A DNA stretch of 64,000 bases from assembly GCF_040187885.1 (NCBI RefSeq), contig NZ_JBDPLH010000006.1, positions 203,579 through 267,578 of the forward strand. Direction: 5' to 3'. The notes beneath the pieces were generated by a model. That model was not told the origin of the DNA. It made no database searches and saw only the letters and a list, made by a program, of their open reading frames with translations. Of this stretch, positions 60,139 to 64,000 are shown piece by piece. The stretch's first letter is position 1. Each line of letters starts with the position of its first letter. The translations under genes and the position numbers were made by a program. The DNA comes from Roseateles_E cavernae. Its GTDB lineage: Bacteria; Pseudomonadota; Gammaproteobacteria; Burkholderiales; Burkholderiaceae_C.

Positions 60139-60711
60139 ATGAACACCATCCTCATCACCGGAAGCTCCTCCGGATTCGGCCTCGAAACCGCAAGGCTCTT
60201 CCTGAGCCGTGGCTGGCGTGTAGTCGCGACGATGCGCACACCCCGCGACGATCTCCTGCCCGTCTCGGATCGACTACGGGTACTCGCACTGGACGTCACC
60301 GATCCGCAAAGTATCGAACAGGCCGTCGATGCCGCAGGGCCTATTGACGCGCTGGTCAACAATGCCGGGATCGGGTTGATGGGTGCCTTTGAAGGTTCCT
60401 CACTCGCAGCGGTACGCGAGCTCTTCGAGACCAACACGCTCGGCACCATGGCGGTCACTCAGGCCATGTTGCAGCAGTTCAGGCAACGCAGGCGTGGGGT
60501 GATCGTGAATGTGTCATCGGCGATCACATTGAAACCCCTGCCGTTGTCAGCCGCTGATGGTGCAACGCAACGCGTAGCTGTCATGTCGCCATCGATATGC
60601 GATCCAGCCTTATTGAATACGGGGTCTCGCGGGCCGGATCAGCGCGCGTTTGCCTGCTCAGCGAACGCACGGATCGCACTGGATCGATGTATCGCCTGGA
60701 GGCCGGCTTGA
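60139..60711 (+). pseudogene. Truncated short-chain dehydrogenase/reductase
   Basis: Residues 1-137 are a typical SDR N-terminus: ILITGSSSGFGLETARLFLS (NADP-binding), LALDVTDPQSIEQAVDAAG, LVNNAGIGLMGAFE and VIVNVSSAITLKPLPL. The catalytic Tyr-x-x-x-Lys that should follow within about 15 residues is absent. The frame instead continues for about 53 unrelated residues (DGATQRVAVMSPSICDPALL). Homology ends near 60550. It is not expected to be active. Confidence 0.8.
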
Positions 60712-61121
60712 AAGGCAACTTCAATCTCGTGGCCGGACAGTTTTAGCCGGGTCTCAATAGCGCGCGAGCGCGCGGCCGTCGCGGGCTCCGCGTCCTGGAA
60801 GCTGAGGTGTTCGACGACGAACTCAACTTCGTCACACCGCCAGTTCGAAGGCACACTGCCGAGGGCGTCGATATCGAACTTGCTCAATCCGCACCGATGC
60901 TGAACCAGGAGATCTCTCCAACGCAGCATGACGGCCTGGAATGAATCTGCTGCCAAACGCGCGGCTGCGTCAATGGCCGCAACCGAGATGCGTTGCACGA
61001 GTTCCCCACGCCAACGTCCATCAAGTGGCAATACCTCAAGGGTGTTCGCGATCACAGTCTGGTTGCGCCAGATGCTATTGAGCTGGAGAGCTTCCTGGTG
61101 GCGCGCCCTGGTAAAGGGCAT
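60639..61121 (-). CDS. Hypothetical protein
   Basis: The 160-residue protein is not recognised. It has no signal peptide or membrane helix. Helix-like stretches include ELVQRISVAAIDAAARLAAD and HEIEVAFQAGLQAIHRSSAI, with beta-like DEVEFVVEHLSFQD. Codon use is less extreme in GC than in the core genes. It overlaps the spurious tail of the truncated SDR on the other strand, which supports this one as the real frame in that overlap. It could also be chance. Confidence 0.4.
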   Translation of the reverse strand: MPFTRARHQEALQLNSIWRNQTVIANTLEVLPLDGRWRGELVQRISVAAIDAAARLAADSFQAVMLRWRDLLVQHRCGLSKFDIDALGSVPSNWRCDEVEFVVEHLSFQDAEPATAARSRAIETRLKLSGHEIEVAFQAGLQAIHRSSAIRAFAEQANAR

Positions 61122-61380
61122 CGGCCGCGTTCCGGGATGGCCCCATCTGCGTTTCGTTTGTTGCGGTTGCCGGACTAATGTTGGACGAGCCGCCCTTTTG
61201 GCCCTCAGGTTCGGCTTGATTGAGTTCCGTCACTCACCCGTCCCCGCGCAGCCTCGGTCCATCAGGTTTGCTTGCAGTTCGTCCTAGTCTGCCGCACCTC
61301 TATCATTTCGCGCTCGCCGCCCGCGAGTCGGACGGCGAAGCTGCAATCACTGACAACATGTGGCCCCGCCCGAACAGACG

Positions 61381-62595
61381 ATGAACATCACAAGGTCATT
61401 CAAGACACTGCCTCCACTGACCGCCTGCTTGGCACTGGTGCTTGCAACGCTGACGAGCGCTGTCCACGCGGAAGCCCCGGCGCCCCTGCGCACCGAGATC
61501 ACGCTGACACATATCGCTGCAGACAGGTGGCGTGCCGATTACGTGTTCTCCGAACCCGTTACGGCCGTTGAACTGGGCTCGCAGGTGGGTCAGTACAGGC
61601 AGCAGGCATGGCGTCCGCTGACAGCGGGAGTGGAGTTGGTTGCCGTTGCCGGAAGGGAAAGCCTGCGCAGTGCCACCTTGCTGAGCAGGTTGAGCGTGGA
61701 GATCAATGCCTTTGATGAGTTTGCCGAAGCTCAGTACGCCCCGATCAATCGCTTTTCCGATGGCGGCTGGGACTTCTACCTCGGCTTCCTGCACGGCGCG
61801 CTGACGCAGAGTGGCCGCGAGCGCAGCATGGAGGCGGCCTTGCGCCTGCAGGGGCTCGGAGATGAAACCGTAGTGGCGCCCGCTAAGCCCGGCGTTGGGC
61901 TGGAAGGCTACGCCTACTTCGGCCCGAACAAGCCAGCTCGCATGGGCACGGTCAAGGTCATCATCGACCCGCAGGTGCCGGGTTGGCTTCGCGAGGTCAT
62001 TCAGGACACCACCACGAAGGTGTCTCAGTTCTACGAGCAATCGTTCCAGCGGAAATTGCCCGACACGCCTTTGGTCTCCATCGCCGTGACTGGATTTGAC
62101 GGCCCGCCGGGCAGCTTGAGCCTCAAGGGTGGCGTTTCCGGCGGCGGGCTTTCCTATCGTCTCCAAGGGCGCGGCCTGGTCGACGACCATCCCAAGAAGC
62201 GTCAGCATGTCGCCAGCCTGGTGGCGCACGAAATGGCACATCTGTGGCAGACCAGCCTGAAGCGCGGTGGGGTCGGAGAAAGCGACCCATGGGTTCATGA
62301 AGGCGGGGCGGAAGCCCTCATGTTGGCCGCCTTGCGCGGGACCGGCATCCTTAGCGAGGAAGAAGGCGATCGTTATGCGCAGCGGCTGCTGAATGAATGC
62401 GAAAAGCTCAAGGACGACGTGACGGTCTACCGCGGCTTTTACGCTTGCGGTTTCAAGCGCTTCAATGAGTACGCGATGGCGCCGGTACCGCTTTGGCGCG
62501 CCATGATGAACCGCAGTGAAGAGACTGGTGAAATCTATTCTGTGCCAATGATTCGCGCCATTCTCCAAGGGGCCTCTGCGTCGACGCTGCCTTGA
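61381..62595 (+). CDS. Secreted HEMAH zinc metallopeptidase-like protein (gluzincin)
   Basis: The start giving MNITRSFKTLPPLTACLALV (404 residues) supplies a signal peptide cleaved near VHA-E. The N-terminal part is beta-rich (TEITLTHIAADRWRADYVFS). The catalytic domain contains VAHEMAHLWQ (283-287 zinc site) and, 20 residues on, WVHEGGAEAL, giving the third Glu ligand expected of MA-clan gluzincins such as M1/M61. It is periplasmic or secreted. It lies between the decayed region and intI. It is less GC-rich than core genes. Confidence 0.8.
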   Translation: MNITRSFKTLPPLTACLALVLATLTSAVHAEAPAPLRTEITLTHIAADRWRADYVFSEPVTAVELGSQVGQYRQQAWRPLTAGVELVAVAGRESLRSATLLSRLSVEINAFDEFAEAQYAPINRFSDGGWDFYLGFLHGALTQSGRERSMEAALRLQGLGDETVVAPAKPGVGLEGYAYFGPNKPARMGTVKVIIDPQVPGWLREVIQDTTTKVSQFYEQSFQRKLPDTPLVSIAVTGFDGPPGSLSLKGGVSGGGLSYRLQGRGLVDDHPKKRQHVASLVAHEMAHLWQTSLKRGGVGESDPWVHEGGAEALMLAALRGTGILSEEEGDRYAQRLLNECEKLKDDVTVYRGFYACGFKRFNEYAMAPVPLWRAMMNRSEETGEIYSVPMIRAILQGASASTLP

Positions 62596-62645
62596 ACGGA
62601 ATGCCCACGGCCAATGGCCGGCCGTTTGAGGCTGATTGCGGAAGT

Positions 62646-63725
62646 TCACCAACGGCTGCTTTGCGGCAGTACGGTACCAGGCAGAGCATCCAAGGGGCTA
62701 CGTACGGCGCCGCCACCCACCTTGAGGACATGGGTGTAGATCATGGTGGTCGCGACATCAGAATGACCGAGCAAGTCCTGGACTGTTCGAATGTCGTAGC
62801 CTGATTGCAGGAGATGCGTAGCGAACGAGTGCCGCAGCGTGTGCGGCGACACCGGCTTGGTCACGCCGGCGGCCTTGGCCGCGCGCTTGAACACCCGCTG
62901 GAAGGTCTGGTCATACATGTGATGCCGACGAACAATCCCGCTGCGCGGGTCGACCGAGTGATGATCCTGGGGGAACACCCAGAACCACGCCCAGGAAGCA
63001 CCTGCACGCGGATACTTTCGGTCCAAGGCATCCGGCATCTCGACGCCGCCTCGCCCGTCTTGTTGATCCTGCTGCCACACGGCATGAGCCTGGCTCAGTT
63101 GCTCACGCAGACCTCGCGCAAGCGATTCCGGCAGCATCACGACCCGATCCTTCGCCCCCTTGCCCTCTCGGACGATGATGGCACCGTGCGAGAAGTCCAC
63201 GTCCTTGACACGCAAGCGCAGGCCTTCGGTGATGCGCATGCCTGTGCCGTACAGCAACTGCCCGAAGAGCTTCCACTCCGGTGCGAGGCCGGACAGCACG
63301 GCCGCCACCTCCTCGCGTGACATGACCACCGGCAGGCGTCGTTTTGGACGCGGTCGACCGATCTCCGACATCCAGGGCAGTTGGACCCCGAGCACCTTCC
63401 CATAGAGAAACAGCAGAGCCGACAGGGCCTGTCGGTGCGTGGCGGGCGCGACCTGACGCTCGCTGGCCAGCCAGGTCAGGAAAGCCTCGACATCCGCGCC
63501 GTTGAGCTCGCGTGGATGGCGCAGGCCGTGATGTCGGACGAAGGCTCGGACCCAGAACACATAGGCATCCTCTGTACTGCGGCTGTAGTGCAGGAAGCGG
63601 ATGCGTTCGCGGACCTGGTCCAACAGCCGTGGGGACTTCAGCGACGGAAGGTCAGCCAAGCCGGGCGCGGGGCGCAATGCCCTGCGCTCGATCTCCCCAA
63701 TCGGTGCGATAGACGCAGCATTCAT
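62646..63725 (-). CDS. intI: Integron integrase IntI
   Basis: The 359-residue tyrosine recombinase (start MNAASIAPIGEIERRALRPA; an ATG 4 codons upstream is possible) recombines attI with attC. The catalytic set is complete: Arg in GTGMRITEGLRL, His-x-x-Arg in SPHTLRHSFATHLL, His in LLGHSDVATTMIYTHVL and the nucleophile Tyr there. The IntI-specific insert is present (ALDRKYPRAGASWAWFWVFP and VRRHHMYDQTFQRVFKRAAK), which separates it from XerC/D. The C-terminal KVGGGAVRSPLDAL is also typical. No frameshift is seen, so it looks functional. Confidence 0.96.
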   Translation of the reverse strand: MNAASIAPIGEIERRALRPAPGLADLPSLKSPRLLDQVRERIRFLHYSRSTEDAYVFWVRAFVRHHGLRHPRELNGADVEAFLTWLASERQVAPATHRQALSALLFLYGKVLGVQLPWMSEIGRPRPKRRLPVVMSREEVAAVLSGLAPEWKLFGQLLYGTGMRITEGLRLRVKDVDFSHGAIIVREGKGAKDRVVMLPESLARGLREQLSQAHAVWQQDQQDGRGGVEMPDALDRKYPRAGASWAWFWVFPQDHHSVDPRSGIVRRHHMYDQTFQRVFKRAAKAAGVTKPVSPHTLRHSFATHLLQSGYDIRTVQDLLGHSDVATTMIYTHVLKVGGGAVRSPLDALPGTVLPQSSRW

Positions 63726-63830
63726 GTGCAGCTCCAATGCACAAAGCTGCGGCTACGTGGGTTGCTACCGAGCAATCCAGCAGGAAATGCAGCTCAGAAT
63801 GTGGGTGACGTGTTTGGTCGTTATTTAATA

Positions 63831-63846
63831 CTGCTTTTTTGTACAG
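63831..63846. promoter_or_regulatory. LexA-box-like site in the intI promoter region
   Basis: CTGCTTTTTTGTACAG fits the LexA pattern CTGT-N8-ACAG except for C at position 4. It lies 105 nt upstream of the intI start, in the same place and context as the LexA box of class 1 integrons. SOS control of intI is expected. Confidence 0.7.
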
Positions 63847-63962
63847 CATATGTCGCGCAAAGCTAGGCTGCAAGCCGCTTCCAGTCCAGTCGTATCGAAC
63901 ATGTTAGGGAGACAGGGTGCCAAGTTATGCGGCATGGCTGTCCGCATATAACCAAGTTGAAC
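63847..63962 (+). other. Probable attI recombination site
   Basis: The region between the LexA box and GTTGAAC (63956-63962, a GTTRRRY core) resembles attI1 in its start (GTACAGcaTATG..., AAGCtaggCTGCAAGC). The core-to-LexA spacing (about 110 nt) is like that of class 1 integrons. Cleavage would fall after the G at 63956, where the first cassette begins. Confidence 0.6.
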
Positions 63963-63975
63963 CGCACCTGCAGCC

Positions 63976-64000
63976 ATGCCTTCCAACCTCGACGAGACAA
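63976..64000 (+). CDS. Start of possible first gene-cassette ORF (runs off window)
   Basis: An ATG 13 nt after the presumed attI core opens the frame MPSNLDET and continues beyond the window. The position is right for a cassette gene read away from intI. Nothing can be said about its function. Confidence 0.35.

Noticed and set aside
61890..61905. GTTGGGC inside the metallopeptidase gene, matching the GTTRRRY core of an attC site
   Set aside because: No RYYYAAC partner at attC spacing is seen and it lies in intact coding sequence.

Overview
The window is high-GC DNA from a Gram-negative betaproteobacterium, most probably a Burkholderiales member of the Roseateles/Paucibacter/Rubrivivax type. 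The evidence is the rimP-nusA arrangement, a PEP-CTERM protein, Tat-exported enzymes, the many sulfonate-type ABC operons and a chromosomal integron. This assignment rests on gene content, not on a database match.

Layout. 1-7318 is housekeeping: 5' part of nusA, rimP with a leader terminator, fabI, an Orn/Lys/Arg decarboxylase, an NfeD/SPFH pair, ribB under an FMN riboswitch, and tRNA-Ser(GGA). 7320-9110 is a small, lower-GC islet downstream of the tRNA: a STAS-like/GHKL-ATPase gene pair and an RNase HI remnant. 9327-15327 is signalling: a PAS-GGDEF diguanylate cyclase, then a minus-strand operon of periplasmic binding protein, histidine kinase, response regulator and hybrid kinase. 15396-20460 holds a catalase-like remnant, a Tat-exported metallophosphoesterase with a LamG-like end, a PEP-CTERM protein and a catalase-family peroxidase that lacks the distal histidine.

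20781-40961 is a long minus-strand run devoted mainly to organic sulfur and peptide or amino-acid scavenging: an M14-like hydrolase, a GNAT acetyltransferase, an M20 amidohydrolase, three flavin-dependent LLM monooxygenases, a taurine/sulfonate ABC system, a cystine-type ABC system with two binding proteins, a dipeptide ABC system and an alpha/beta hydrolase. GNAT + M20 + LLM + cystine-type ABC is the gene set of the S-substituted-cysteine salvage pathways of Bacillus. 40185-45315 is a dlt-like envelope-acylation operon (DltD-like, a DltX-like 44-residue microprotein ending FRYQGF, MBOAT, adenylating enzyme, carrier protein), which is uncommon in a Gram-negative.

45702-52784 is a plus-strand sulfate-ester/sulfonate locus: shortened flavoprotein, two permeases, ATPase, TauD-type dioxygenase, binding protein, type I sulfatase. 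52894-57091 is an operon of rhodanese, serine O-acetyltransferase, family 2A encapsulin shell and a cysteine desulfurase with a long N-terminal cargo extension, i.e. a sulfur nanocompartment fed by the scavenging systems.

57383-61121 is a scarred region: tRNA-Arg(TCT), a tRNA-Pro 3' fragment, a truncated tyrosine integrase, a hemA lacking its catalytic N-terminus and a truncated SDR. The window ends with a secreted HEMAH metallopeptidase and a chromosomal integron platform: intI on the minus strand, a LexA box, a probable attI and the start of the first cassette at the right edge.
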